A DNA stretch of 64,000 nucleotides. Origin: Takakia lepidozioides (Eukaryota; Streptophyta; Takakiopsida; Takakiales; Takakiaceae). The DNA lies in contig CM060734.1 in NCBI GenBank assembly GCA_030704615.1, forward strand, positions 21,886,001 through 21,950,000, given 5' to 3'. Below, one piece after another: positions 12,186-22,928 of the stretch (its first letter is position 1; each line of letters opens with the position of its first letter). A program made the position numbers and the translations under genes. The notes beneath the pieces are model-generated. The model saw nothing but the letters and a program-made list of their open reading frames with translations. It searched no databases and was not told the origin of the DNA.

Positions 12186-12480
12186 TCTTAAGGATACCTG
12201 GGAGCGACAGCTCACAACTCAGGCCAGGGGGAGAGGTTTTTGAAAATTTGCGAATGTGGGTTTTGGGGAGACGGTAGTTTACGTGTCACAGGGAAAACAA
12301 TTTTTTGAGAAACAGATCTATATACCTACATATTCATATAAAGGGAAACCTGGGAGGGACAGCTCACAATTCAGGTCCTTACAAAGAGGAGGGGGAAAAG
12401 TTTTGAATATTTTCGAAAGTGGGTTTTGGGGAGACAGTGGTTACGTGTGACAGGGAAAACAATTTTCTGAGAAACAGAAG
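12186..12480 (-). mobile_element. Two tandem SINE family A remnants
   Basis: Two side-by-side copies (12,186-12,320 and 12,345-12,480) each carry the family A 3' block (reverse complement of CTGGGAGCGACAGCTCACAA and CTGGGAGGGACAGCTCACAA) and then a shared GTGGGTTTTGGGGAGAC element and GGGAAAACAATTTT. Heads are not recognisable. Confidence 0.6.
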
Positions 12481-13175
12481 CCGAATAAAAGAAAGCAGGG
12501 CTGCAGCATCTGCAACAACAAACAAGGTGATAAACAGAGAAGAGAGGGCCAGCTATGGCTGCAGCGGAGAGATGCCCTCCACTGTTAATGCAACCCACCC
12601 ACCACCACCCTGCTTCATTATTCATCACCCTGTTGCCAATCTGTATGCGAGCCTTTATGATGGCAACCACAAAACTGAGTGTAGAGAGAGTGTGTAGGCT
12701 AATGTGGGTGTGGAGCTTGTGCATCAACGCTGCTGCTGCTGCTGCCTCTTCATCACGGTCTCTTGTGTGCAGAGGTACATAAGCAACACAATGGCTGATG
12801 AGATATATTAAGCAGTCCCCTCACTCACTCACAGAATAACTCACAGAAACCCTTATTAATATTGAATCCCTTCTATCCCACTTGACCTTGACCAGCATTG
12901 TAACTTAGTTTGGATGATAGTCAAGTTTAGCCCTCCTTCCTGTCCCCGCTGGTCCTGGGTGCCAGGTGGTGGGGCAATAGCCAGAGTTTAGCCAATTTTA
13001 GCCACTAGATGGAAAACTCCCTCCATCCTTGTTGGGGGTTGTTCATCCACAGCCAGAGCTAAAGTAAGCAGGGGAATTTAGTAGGGCCTAATGTTAGCCA
13101 TCCCCTTAAAGATGGCTGCTGGCAGCCATCCAAATATCTTATCAGGTGCTAAAGTTTAGTTTTTTTTTTTTTTGG
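12481..13175. other. No gene seen
   Basis: No coherent exon; a short (CTG)n run lies at about 12,730-12,745. Confidence 0.4.
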
Positions 13176-13179
13176 AGAA

Positions 13180-13887
13180 AGGGGAGGAAGCCCTGTGAGA
13201 GCTTTATTGTGAATTATTGTGGGAAAAAAAATTAAAACCCCGGTTACACCATAAGGCACAAACACCAATTTCGGTGAAGAGATAACATGACCTCTCCGGG
13301 AGAGAGACTGATCCAAAATCCAATGCAAACTAGCTAACAACCAGAGTAAGGGGTTTCCAGGAGATGACTAAAAGGTTGTATGCGGGGGAATACAAGAAGA
13401 AGGATTTTAAAAACCATGGAACCCCGGGCCTTTGACGAGAGGTGTTGGGGATTTTTCTGAGGACTAGTAGTGACATAAAACCAGAACCGAGCCTGTTTAG
13501 GAGAGGTAATGAGGGAGTCCTGCTGGTAATGAAGCCTAGAGACGGACGAAGAAGGTTTCAGGTGTTTCCAGTTGCCACAGTGGAGTGTTGCTCGATGATC
13601 TCGCCAGCATGGGGGAGGGAGCTCGGCCCAGTAGTAGGTGTCATGCTCAGGGGATAAGCAGATAAGGCCGTGCTTGCCCCAGGTGTTCTGAAACCTAGCA
13701 TGAATGGTTACTGCGCTCCCCGAATTCCGTTCGATATCTGCACAGGTTTTCGACCAAGCTTTTCTTGACTCCACCCCAAGATCGTGGAAAACATTAGAAA
13801 GAAATGAGGAGATGGAAGTTGTTTCCCCTGAGAATGATCTCCTGCAACGGGCTTTCCATAAGTGCCAAAGGGTCGAGCTTCTTAGGG
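13180..13887 (-). mobile_element. LINE C-terminal fragment, 3' piece of an interrupted element
   Basis: The minus-strand frame reads LRSSTLWHLWKARCRRSF, the same C-terminal LINE signature as at 11,060. Its upstream coding part continues after the solo LTR, at 14,612-15,270, so this LINE was split by the LTR insertion. Confidence 0.7.
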
Positions 13888-14611
13888 TGTCGCGCACCTC
13901 ACTTCGGTAAACTCCCCTTCAAGTCATAGTTACTCGCTTTGATGCGCGCGCCTAACTCCCAAACTAGCCGCCGGGCCAACTCGGAGCTTCGGCTGCTCAC
14001 AGGGGCATAACGGTCCCCCTCACACTCCACTCAACCCTCGACCTGTTGGGCTCAGTGGAAATTCCCTTTGGTAGATGGCAGTCCGGAACAGCTCCCCACA
14101 CCTTGGTCGCTTTCCAGCTCGCACACTTACTCACTAGTTTTTGGTCACCAACGGGCTTGCACCGTTCTCGGGGTTACTACTCCCTATATATACTTCTGTA
14201 GGTGTCCGCGGGGGTTCCACAAGTAGCCAAGTCCAAATCTGGTGCACCACCACTTAGACCCTCAATCGTCCCAGTGGTGAGCCGCGGTGAGTCTTGGCCC
14301 ACCCACCACGGCCCCAATGGACCGTGGTGAGTCCCAAGACTCCCCACGACTCCCACCACAAGGCCTCAGCCTCATGGTGAGTCCTATGCCACCCCACTAC
14401 GACTCCCTACGCTACCACCACCCCTCGTGGAGCCCCCACCACCGCCATCCGGTTTGCGGGGCTCCACCTAGTGAGCGCCTCCGCCTCCTTGAGTGCCTTC
14501 GGCACTCAAAGGTGCTTCAGCCCCCTTTCCTATTTGCTGCCACTGCCCCCACCACAGGGCCATCCCCTCTTGTGTCTCGACCCCCCGCCCTCAAGGCAAA
14601 GGGCCGCGACA
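13888..14611. mobile_element. Solo LTR
   Basis: The 724-bp block starts TGTCGCGCACC and ends GCCGCGACA, so its ends are a perfect 7-bp inverted repeat (TGTCGCG/CGCGACA) of TG...CA type. The flanks TAGGG and TAAGG look like a 5-bp target duplication with one mismatch. A TATA-like CTATATATA lies near 14,183. It interrupts a LINE reading frame. The first 130 bp recur at 38,891-39,020. Confidence 0.75.
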
Positions 14612-15270
14612 TAAGGTCTCAAAAACCGGGCAGTTGACAGCTCTTGTCTTGGATCTCTGATCATAGTTAAGGAGAAGATGTAGAGATAGAAGACATTTGT
14701 TATCCCAGTAGGCATAAGATACCTTGACCAGAGGCCAGACCTTGGCAGGGCCATGACAATGGAGGAGGCAGTGCTCCAACGACTCTATGATATTAGCTGC
14801 ACAACAGATGCAAAAGAGGGCTGAAGCCATTCCCCCACTTTTAGCACCCTGTTAACTATCTGCCATAGGAAAGCTGCTATCTTGGCAAGACGAGATTTGA
14901 TCCATACTGAATTCCAGATGACTGACCAGTTTTCATTGCGAAAGCCATATAGCTCCCATCTGGCTTCTTATCCTTTAGGCATTGGAAGTTAGAGAGAGCT
15001 CTGTAACCCTTCCTGATGGAGTAGCTAAAGAACGGCTCAGGCGAACTCTTGAATTCCAGGACCACTCCATTGGGTCAAGTTCCAGCTCAGCCAACGGACG
15101 TCCCAATATCCAGACAAAGGTATGTCCTGAAAGCCATTGTTCCAAAGGAGATAAGAGGTCGGGTTGGGGATCAAAAGGCCTGCCGGTGATAATCCACCCA
15201 CAGATCCTTACTAGTGTTATGGGAGTGGCCGGGATATGGAGGGGTGAAGTGGATGTGAGAGTGAGGGCCA
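14612..15270 (-). mobile_element. LINE fragment with zf-RVT motif, 5' piece of the interrupted element
   Basis: The minus strand encodes FCICC...ESLEHCLLHC, the zinc-binding cluster after the reverse transcriptase, and upstream LINE-like sequence with stops and frameshifts. In protein order it precedes the piece at 13,180-13,887. Confidence 0.65.
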
Positions 15271-15298
15271 AGGACTACTCATTTAATGATTATGAATA

Positions 15299-15323
15299 TA
15301 TATAATATAATATAATACCAAAA

Positions 15324-15354
<31 letters not shown>
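15299..15354. repeat. TA microsatellite
   Basis: TATAATATAATATAATA followed by a (AT)n run at about 15,327-15,354. Confidence 0.9.
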
Positions 15355-15357
<3 letters not shown>

Positions 15358-15664
15358 AGTATATAAAGCTAAAAATACCTTCACATAATAACATGGAATA
15401 TATAATCATTTTATATATTGTTAGGGAGCAAAACGTTCAAAAATTCAAAAGGTTGGCTCGAATTTAGGGTTGCTAGCTCGCAGAGTGCAGGGCTGGGACT
15501 TAGTGTTTTTTGGGGTCTGCATCTTCTTAGTGCCAAAGCATTGTGATAGCAGGCCATGTTTCAATCTCTACCTGCTCGAATGCACCGTGGCCGCTCTCAC
15601 AGACTTATCCGACATTACCTGACTATAGACACAAACATCACACACAAGAGGTCATCTTGGGTTC

Positions 15665-15960
15665 ATGGTCAGTCGAATCCTCCATGGGTCAAGACATAAG
15701 GTCGAGGACAATGTGGTGAGGGCACCTTCTTCTTCAACCTATTTCAGCCTGTTTTGCGCTCTCATCAAACTCAGCCCTGAAGTTGCAGCATGGAGCAGAG
15801 CTGACATGAGTTTTTTAAAGATCCTTCACGATGGTGGGACAACTGCAACCGCGCGCACATGGAATTGTGTGAACAGCCTCTACCTTGTGAAAGGGGTTTC
15901 CCTGGTCAGCTGGTATGTCGTCTCCCTTCTGCTTGTGCTTTGATCATGAGTTTCAATTTT
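15665..15960 (+). pseudogene. Short duplicate of the OSB-like segment
   Basis: GGCACCTTCTTC...ATTTCAGCCTGTTTTG at about 15,720 matches GGCACCTTCTTC...ATTTCACCCTGTTTTC at about 17,926, and the preceding sequence encodes NPPWVKT, reminiscent of the P.WV..QL step after the PDF motif in organellar ssDNA-binding proteins. It is too short and broken to call alone. Confidence 0.35.
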
Positions 15961-16107
15961 CTCTGCAACTCCACTCTAGTAGAATGTGTTATGATCGACA
16001 CCGATCATCACCGATTCATGATTTTTTGGTGTCTGAGTTCTGAATAGCCGATGTACACACTTCCACTATAGATTGTGTTTACCACACTAACCTGCTATCT
16101 TTGGCAG

Positions 16108-17012
16108 ACGAGGATGTTCGAGGCGATCTGCCTGCGGAGGATTCGCACCTCAAAGACACCATCCTCCATCCGCAGCTTTGAGATTTCTGACCAGGGTTGT
16201 TTCGTCAACCCCCCCTATGAGCCCCATGTCGATGACATTTTGTACAACTTCATGCAGTCCAGTCAGACTCTGAAGAGACCAGATGGCACTCCCTGGAGAG
16301 GTGCAAAGGAAAAGTCACCAGCGGTCATGCAAATACTGCTGGAGTCATGCAGCCACCGCTCTGCACGGGTGGTCGATCTTTCTGTGTCCACAGGTTCGTT
16401 TTTTCCCTTCCGAATTGGTTTCCTTTCAACAGTTTCATCTGCTTAAATCCCCCCCTCCAAACTGTTCATGTTCTCCTGTCTGGTGCAGGAGCAACTTACC
16501 ATGCATGCAAGGCAGGCGGAAGAAGCATTTTTGGCATGGAGGGTGATTCTGACCTCTACAACACAGTGCTTCTCCCCCTTTTGTCTGGCTCCACTTCAGG
16601 CACACAGACTGATCGGATTCAAATTCGAAATGATGACGATCCCGAAGATAAGCAGGTCGACAACGACTTTTCATGTGAGTAAGTATTAAACCCTCTTTGG
16701 GAGTCATACTCAATTTCTCGATAACATCAAAGTTACAGTAATAACTTTTTCAGGCTGTCTTTCAGGAAAGGCAGCGGTGGATCTTCAGGAGATACAGTCA
16801 TTTCTGGCGAGTCTGTTTTCGACAGCCCCCTTTCCAATTTTCTGCTTCCTGTTTATGCCGAAGCAATGGCACTTCACGCGGCCGAGTCCCTATCCCCTGA
16901 CTTTTTAGTGGCCAGCCGTAGGTGTATCCAGCGTGGATCCGGTGTTCTAAAATACTTAGACTTAGATGCAGAGGAAGCGGGGATACATTGTACTGACTCT
17001 GAGTCAGACTGA
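16108..17012 (+). pseudogene. C-terminal half of an N6/N4-type DNA methyltransferase-like protein
   Basis: Exon A (about 16,108-16,393) encodes NPPYEPHVDDIL, then the motif-X-like KEKSPAVMQILLESC, and the start of a SAM-binding strand, VVDLSVSTG. After an intron with donor G|GTTCG and acceptor GTGCAG, exon B (16,489-16,674) continues GATYHACKAGG and GMEGDSDLYNTVLLPLL. The order (catalytic part first, SAM loop last) is that of beta-class N6_N4 methyltransferases, where this piece would read EKP...LL then D.F.G.GST..A. The loop is altered: DLSVSTG lacks the usual Phe and Gly. A third exon gives an acidic C terminus ending DSESD at 17,012, though it needs one frameshift. The N-terminal half is missing here, but the - strand gene starting at 18,614 has just that half. 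Confidence 0.55.
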
Positions 17013-17149
17013 ACTGTATTCTTTTAATATTCATTTTCATATTATCTGGAAAACGTTGAATCCCCTTCCTCCACCGTAGTTGTTCCTTTAGAACAAATAA
17101 TAATCACAGAATCAACTTTCGTTTAAATTGTAATATGTATGAATCCATC

Positions 17150-17505
17150 TCACAAACCTCCCTGACTCTTCTCATATCCTTTGTGCATTCATCTACACTG
17201 TATTCATGCGTGCTCCATTCATGAATTTTTTCCTTTGTACAACATCCATTGTACATTCATCCTCTGTACTCTTTAATCCACCCCACAAACCTTCCACACT
17301 CATTTCATATACGTTGTGCATTCGTCAAAAGATTTGGTCATGCATCTTCCTGTCATGAATTTTTGTCATTGCTCAACATCCATTATCCTTTCCTCCTTTT
17401 AACCTCTTATCCATCCCTCATTCATCCCATCTACATTCATTTTTCATTTCACACCATCCATCTGTTTATCATCCACTGTACATTCAAGCCTCCTTGATCA
17501 TGGCC
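17150..17505. repeat. Degenerate ATTCATCC-rich stretch
   Basis: Repeated TTCATCC, CCATTCATG and ACATTCATC words in no fixed register; no coding signal. Confidence 0.5.
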
Positions 17506-17525
17506 TTTTATTTTTATTATGGTCG

Positions 17526-17725
17526 TCCAGCTTGTTTACGCGGTAAAAGGGTGCCAATCCGCGGGAATACACTCCACTTCTTTCTGGGCGCGTGGTGACG
17601 CGCCTTCACGTGTGATGACGTGGAGTGAGCCCCGTGACGTGGCATTTGCGCAAGGTGACGTGGCGTGAGCGCAGTTGCGCTCACGTGACCAGCTCACGCC
17701 GAGGCATCCCTGGTTTACTTAACAA
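17526..17725 (+). repeat. Putative left terminus and subterminal region of the MULE
   Basis: GTCCAGCTTGTTT at 17,526 is matched in inverted orientation by AAACAAGCTGGGC at about 28,307. Inside it are repeated TGACGTGG boxes and a palindrome GTGAGCGCAGTTGCGCTCAC (17,665-17,684, 9-bp arms, 2-bp centre). A GGTTTACTTAACAA block at 17,711 is also inverted relative to the right end (28,281). No clean target duplication was found, so the exact boundary is uncertain. Confidence 0.45.
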
Positions 17726-17799
17726 TGTCCCAATACACTTAAGATGAAAACCACTCTCTCTATGTCACGGTTGATTGTAGAGTTACTGTCATTTTACAA

Positions 17800-18610
17800 G
17801 TTTTCTGGTGACGACATCCCCATAGTGAGAGGATCTGCCCTACCAGCAACATGGGTAGATGGTCAACTGGATGCCGTAGCAGCAGCGCGGCTTAACTAAT
17901 AAAATCAGGCACTAGTAATCAAGGCACCTTCTTCAACTCATTTCACCCTGTTTTCCCTCTTATCAGAATCGGCCCTAAATTTCCATGTTGAATTCTGCAA
18001 GTTAGCTGGGAGTGAATGTAGTTTTGGAGTGACTTTTGACATGATACTACTGCCATTGTGACAACAGGAAAGTATCCAAAAATACGTAACAAAGATGAGG
18101 AGAAGCTGTGGAATGAATACTTTTCTGACCCCAGTCAATGGTGGGACACCAAGGCAAAAAGGTGAATGCCTGTTAGATTACAGGAGAGTAGCAGACGCAA
18201 TTCAGTAAGAACTAGTGTAGAAAGCTGAAAAAAAAGTTGGGTGTTTCCTAGAATAAATCTAGGCTGTCATTATCAGCTGCAAGGCAAGGATGTATGCATG
18301 ATTTGTGCAGAGGCATGGATAGCTGAAGGAGCAGGGATCGAGTGTGGGTCCAGATTCATCCAAGAGGGCTGGACTTCAATCAAGCTCCAGATTCCTTGAT
18401 TCCAGGTGGATCAGTAGCTACAAGAAACCTGCATGGGTAGATAGTCAACTAAAGGCAGCAGCTGCAGCGGCACAGTTGATAAAATCAGGCACCTCAACCA
18501 TGACCACAACTTATGAAATTAGAGGATCAAGAGAGGGAGTCCACAATGCCCTTTTGGCACCTCTGGGCCGAGAACCACAATTTGCAGGATGGACAAATTT
18601 CTTGAACATT
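17800..18610 (+). pseudogene. OSB-like fragments with PDF motif
   Basis: An exon ending about 18,160 reads LWNEYFSDPSQWWDTKAK and is followed by a GT donor. W...F..P..WWD is the core of the PDF motif of organellar single-stranded DNA-binding proteins (OSB), which act on plastid and mitochondrial DNA. On both sides lie two diverged copies of ATWVDGQL / PAWVDSQL (about 17,845 and 18,430), matching the P.WV..QL that follows PDF motifs. The continuation PDFKHK is absent. The 3' end runs antisense into the methyltransferase-like exon. Stops and missing exons make it a captured fragment, not a gene. Confidence 0.5.
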
Positions 18611-19824
18611 TACATTAAGAAAAAGCCAAACTTCAAACCCTGAAGACTTGAGGTATGATGCCAATGCCCGACGACTATCATTGTCACATGACTGAAAAAG
18701 CAGAAGTGTCCCTGCATCAGAGAGGAAGTTGTTACAGAACCCGAACACCCAACTCCAGTAGTTGTCCTCGAATTTGTTCCACGCCTGTGTCTTGCCCTTT
18801 GGAAGAACTTCTGGCACAGCTTGGCCATCCGGGATGTCGAGAATGATAATGTCGGCCGCATAAGTTTTCTGCACACCGCACACGAAGGTGGGACCTGTGC
18901 TCACCTGCAACAGACATGTTTTTTATAAGAACGATGGCAAGATTGTTTTCAAAAGAACGACGAAAATACTGCAACGAAACTTTCAGAGAAAAGGAAAGAA
19001 ACTGGAATTCTCACCAGATTTGAGGAATGAGATTATATTTTCCCAGGTAGGGGATGGCACCCAGTGTATCCTCTCTTTCGACTCTGCATCATCGAAAGCC
19101 AACCCTCCTCATTAACAATTTTCATCTCTCCTCTGCTGAATCAGAACGGGAAGGGTGTGGCTTGGCATCGAACACGCACTGAAGAGTGCGGGTATATCTT
19201 CCAGCAGTAAAGTCCTGCCCACTCTCCATCTCCTTTTCATTCTCCTTCCCCTTGTCCTTTTCCTTCTCTTTGGACTTGTCTTTGTCCTTTGGCTTTGCTG
19301 GTGAGATGGCTATGACATCAACAGCCTTGTCTTTTGGTTTGGTTTGCGGCCCGCCTTCTTTCCCTTCTGCGGCGCGGCGTTCCCTGAGCATCAGGCTCCT
19401 TGGCAGCCAATGTTGCTATGTTTCGTTGATACTCTTCGTCAGTCAAAGGCGCCAGCATCTCAGCGTTATTGTTCAAGTATTTTCATATGCTGTTCTTGAA
19501 AGGTCGTGTGCTCAGGTGGGCAGTCAAGGTACCACCCACAGTCTCTGAAGTGAGAAGGACTCCAGTCCTTCAATATCCCTGCAGTATACATGGTTGGATC
19601 GTTTGCAGGGTCCGACCACATGTCAAGATAGTCGGGAATTCCGCTCAGGTGATTTCCTTCCATAAGCACATATTTCGTGTACCTGAAAAAAGGAGATAAA
19701 TCCCAACCCACAAAAGCGCTCAGTGAGTAAGATGCAAGTAGAACAGAATGAAAAAAACATAGATTGAAATGGCTCTGAGAACTGCTCCAAGGTCCTTTCA
19801 GGACCACACTACTGCTCCAGATAT

Positions 19825-20550
19825 GAATGTCGTCAACGCCATTCAGAACATTCCATTCAATGATACTGTAAATACACCCTAATCCAGGTGAATGCAAATT
19901 ATCGTTTAGGAATGACACAGACATAGAAGTGAATGTCGTCAACGACATTCACTAATGAAGCCAAGTTATTACTTAAATGAAGCAAAATCACAGGATGGAA
20001 ATCAAAAAATCGAGTAAGGAACCCTCCAGGAAAACTCAATGCACATTCATAACGAACATATCACTACTGAGGACCTCACAACATCACTGTATGTGAATGG
20101 CGTCAACGTCATTCACAAAAATACCAAAAAGAAACCAATTACTTAGCATCCAATCCATGTAAATTCAATTTGTCGCTGTTGAATAATACAGACACACAGC
20201 AGTGAATGTCGTCAACGACATTCACTTTGGATTTCTCATAACAGAGCTTATCAAGCCTCCATATTCCTCGCAAGAGGCAAAAACAATGCAGAACAACTGA
20301 ATGTCTGCATTGACATTCAGCAAAATGAAGTGAGGAACCCTCACTGTAACCTCTATGGACATTACAAAAATTACATAACTCTGAGGACCTCTCAACAACT
20401 CCGTATGTGAATGTCGTCAATGCCATTCAAGGACATTATCAATTCTAATCAGGGACAATATAATTGCACCCTTAGATCCTAACCAGGTGAATTCATATAC
20501 CTCGCTTAAGAATGACTCAGACAAAGAAGTGAATGTCGTCAACGACATTC
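19825..20550. repeat. Palindrome array 1, seven copies in one intron
   Basis: Twenty-base palindromes with consensus GAATGTCGTCAACGACATTC (9-bp arms, CA centre) start at 19,825, 19,931, 20,095, 20,204, 20,299, 20,409 and 20,531. Copies at 19,931, 20,204 and 20,531 are identical; two of these extend to 11-bp arms with GT/AC. The flanks show a weaker higher-order repeat of about 270-330 bp (CAGACA(T/A)AGAAGTGAATG, GAGGACCTC). The palindromes are better conserved than the flanks. All lie in the 951-bp intron between 20,633 and 19,683. Confidence 0.9.
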
Positions 20551-22425
20551 AATCTGGATCTAAGATTGCAATCCATATGAAGCCACATTTTTTTCCCAAA
20601 AAAAACAGTAGAGTTTCAAGTATGACATTGCACCTGTACACAACTCGCATCATGGCCCACTCTCCTCCAACCTGACTGTCAAAGTCGTTGGACCGTAAAA
20701 TGTTACCATCTTTGGAGAACTCCCGGAAAAAACAGTATCTCCAGGTGAGACCTCTCCACTTCCTTATGTATGCCTCCAATGACATTTGGGGAGGGGAAAC
20801 AATCGAAATGTTCAGGTCCTTCAAAGTCTGATCCAGCACAATGACGGCGTGCTTTTCGAGCTGCAAATAGTATATTTGTCAGAATTGCAAATAAGATACT
20901 CATCACATACTTGAAGAGAAGAAAACAGCATGTTTGAATACACACCTGACTCCAAAATGTAGCCTTGTGGAGCCAGTTATCAAACACCAAATCACTGATT
21001 CCTTCCACCTTTGTGCCAGGCTGTATGGTGCTCTTTGGGAACTGATTCAAGTCCTTTACTGTTTGATCTGAGTTCCATATCTCCAGCCACCTTATTTTTG
21101 TTTGTGGGTCGACCATCGATATGGCCAGCCGGTGCAGTTTCTCCTGCTGCATCTCCGGATGCACATGCTTGTCATAGTGTGTTTTGATCTGCTGAAGGAA
21201 CTCAGGACCAAGTCCAGGATCTACTATTCTAAGCTGCTTTCCGAAGGCGGACATCAATTTGGTTCTTCGCATTTCAAACTCCTTCTTTATTGCAGCTTCC
21301 ACACCCTTTGATGTCCTTAGTTCTTCTGGTGTAGTGCGGTAATATTCGGATTTTCCCTTCTCAACTGCCTCTGTCAGTTCTTGCTGCATTGATTCAAGTA
21401 GTGATTAGCTCCGAAGGGACTACAAACATGTATTCGAAAAGTAAACAGAGTACAGACTCGGGCTTACCGCATATATGTACTCCAGAAACGCCTCTCGTGT
21501 CAAAGAATACCAAGTGCCTGCAGCTCTTCCTGTTTCGCACTTCTTGATGATATTGGGTGGTAGTACTATCCGAAAATCATCTAGCTTCATCAGACCAATC
21601 CTCTGAATTTGGAATAGTGTGTGAACCAAGCTTGTTGTCACATGCGATTTCTCTGTCAATCTGCAAAAACATTGGAAACATTGCATTCATTAACACTGTT
21701 TTTTGAGGATTAATAAGACACTACAGATGGAATGAAATCTCCTGGATGACTTACTTGTTCACGTCGTGCATAGCTGTAAGAAGCCTAGCGATGTCGTTTC
21801 CAGGATCCAAAACCATTGCCTCCACAGCAACATGCTTGTCTTTGTCTTTCGAATGGTGTTTCTGAATGTATCCCATCCATGCCAGCAATGGGTGGTTGCC
21901 GTCCCAGACGTAGAACATGTGGTTGCAGAATTGCTGGGTGTTCTTTTCCCATCATGAGGCCCAGCTCGAACTCCTCATTGGCATCTTTCCAGCACTCATC
22001 CCAGTTATCACTGATCTCTGGAGACACTAATGTGCTTTTCCCATTTATATCCGTCAGTGACACATAAAAACTTGTGCACCAAGTCTATATCCATGCACAA
22101 AATCACTCTCCAATTTTGTTATGTCATGGGAAAGAGGTGGACGCACAACAGGCATTGATATCATCCGGCACAGAGGTATGTCCAGACGCCCTCCAGATAC
22201 GAGCATGTCCCTTATAACTTCCTGAGAGTTTACCTTCTGGAATGACATGAGTTCTTTCACCTCGTCAAGGTAGTGCACTTCGGATTCATCTGCTTCATCT
22301 GTATTCTCTGAGCTTTTTGCGGACTCGTCCCCATCTCCAGATCCTTTCCCCTCTGATCCTGTAGGCTTCGACCTCACAGTTTTCTGCACGATGCCATTCA
22401 GTTCTGACTGAGTGATTTGCAAATA

Positions 22426-22928
22426 GTGAATGGCGGTAACGACCATCACTCTGTCTCAAGGAAACTCAACATGAATGGTGTGAAAGAATTCAGCACAATC
22501 TACACAAGCAAAGCTGAGACTGCCGTATTCAAAACAAAAACGAGAGCGATAGCGAACGGCGTTAACGACAATCACAAAAGATAACGACCTGCCGGATCGG
22601 TGTTGTGTAATGACATACATGTGCAACTGATTGGCGGCAACGACATTCAGTGTAGTTTAGGGCGGATAGTAAGTGCAGACTCTCTCTTCAAACACATAGG
22701 TGCATAAATCTCATGAGGAGAATCGAATGGCGTTAACGACGCTTGCAATTCAGTAGTTCCTGCTAAAGAAGGGAAGAGGAAGGACTCCTTGAAAGGCAAT
22801 CAGACAGACTGTATGATCTGAACACCAGTGAATGACTGTACCGATAGTCACCAACTCATTGTGTTGTAAACCCTTCGCAGAGAAGTAGAAAGCAAATCAC
22901 ATTTGTGATGGTCGGTAGCGACAATCCC
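22426..22928. repeat. Palindrome array 2, about seven diverged copies in intron 1
   Basis: Related inverted repeats start near 22,426, 22,473 (poor), 22,554, 22,629, 22,725, 22,830 and 22,907, for example GATTGGCGGCAACGACATTC and GAATGGCGTTAACGACGCTT. Spacing is 47-105 bp. The first ends 18 bases from the exon 2 acceptor. Compared with array 1 they are more diverged but keep the (G)CG..AACGAC core. Confidence 0.75.

Noticed and set aside
19186-19548. + strand Ser/Phe-rich protein
   Set aside because: It is antisense to the Lys/Glu-rich linker of the methyltransferase-like gene; the low complexity comes from the opposite strand.
19825-22928. CRISPR array
   Set aside because: Repeats are palindromic and partly regularly spaced, but spacers are 75-145 bp, related to each other and intronic in a eukaryotic gene; no cas genes.
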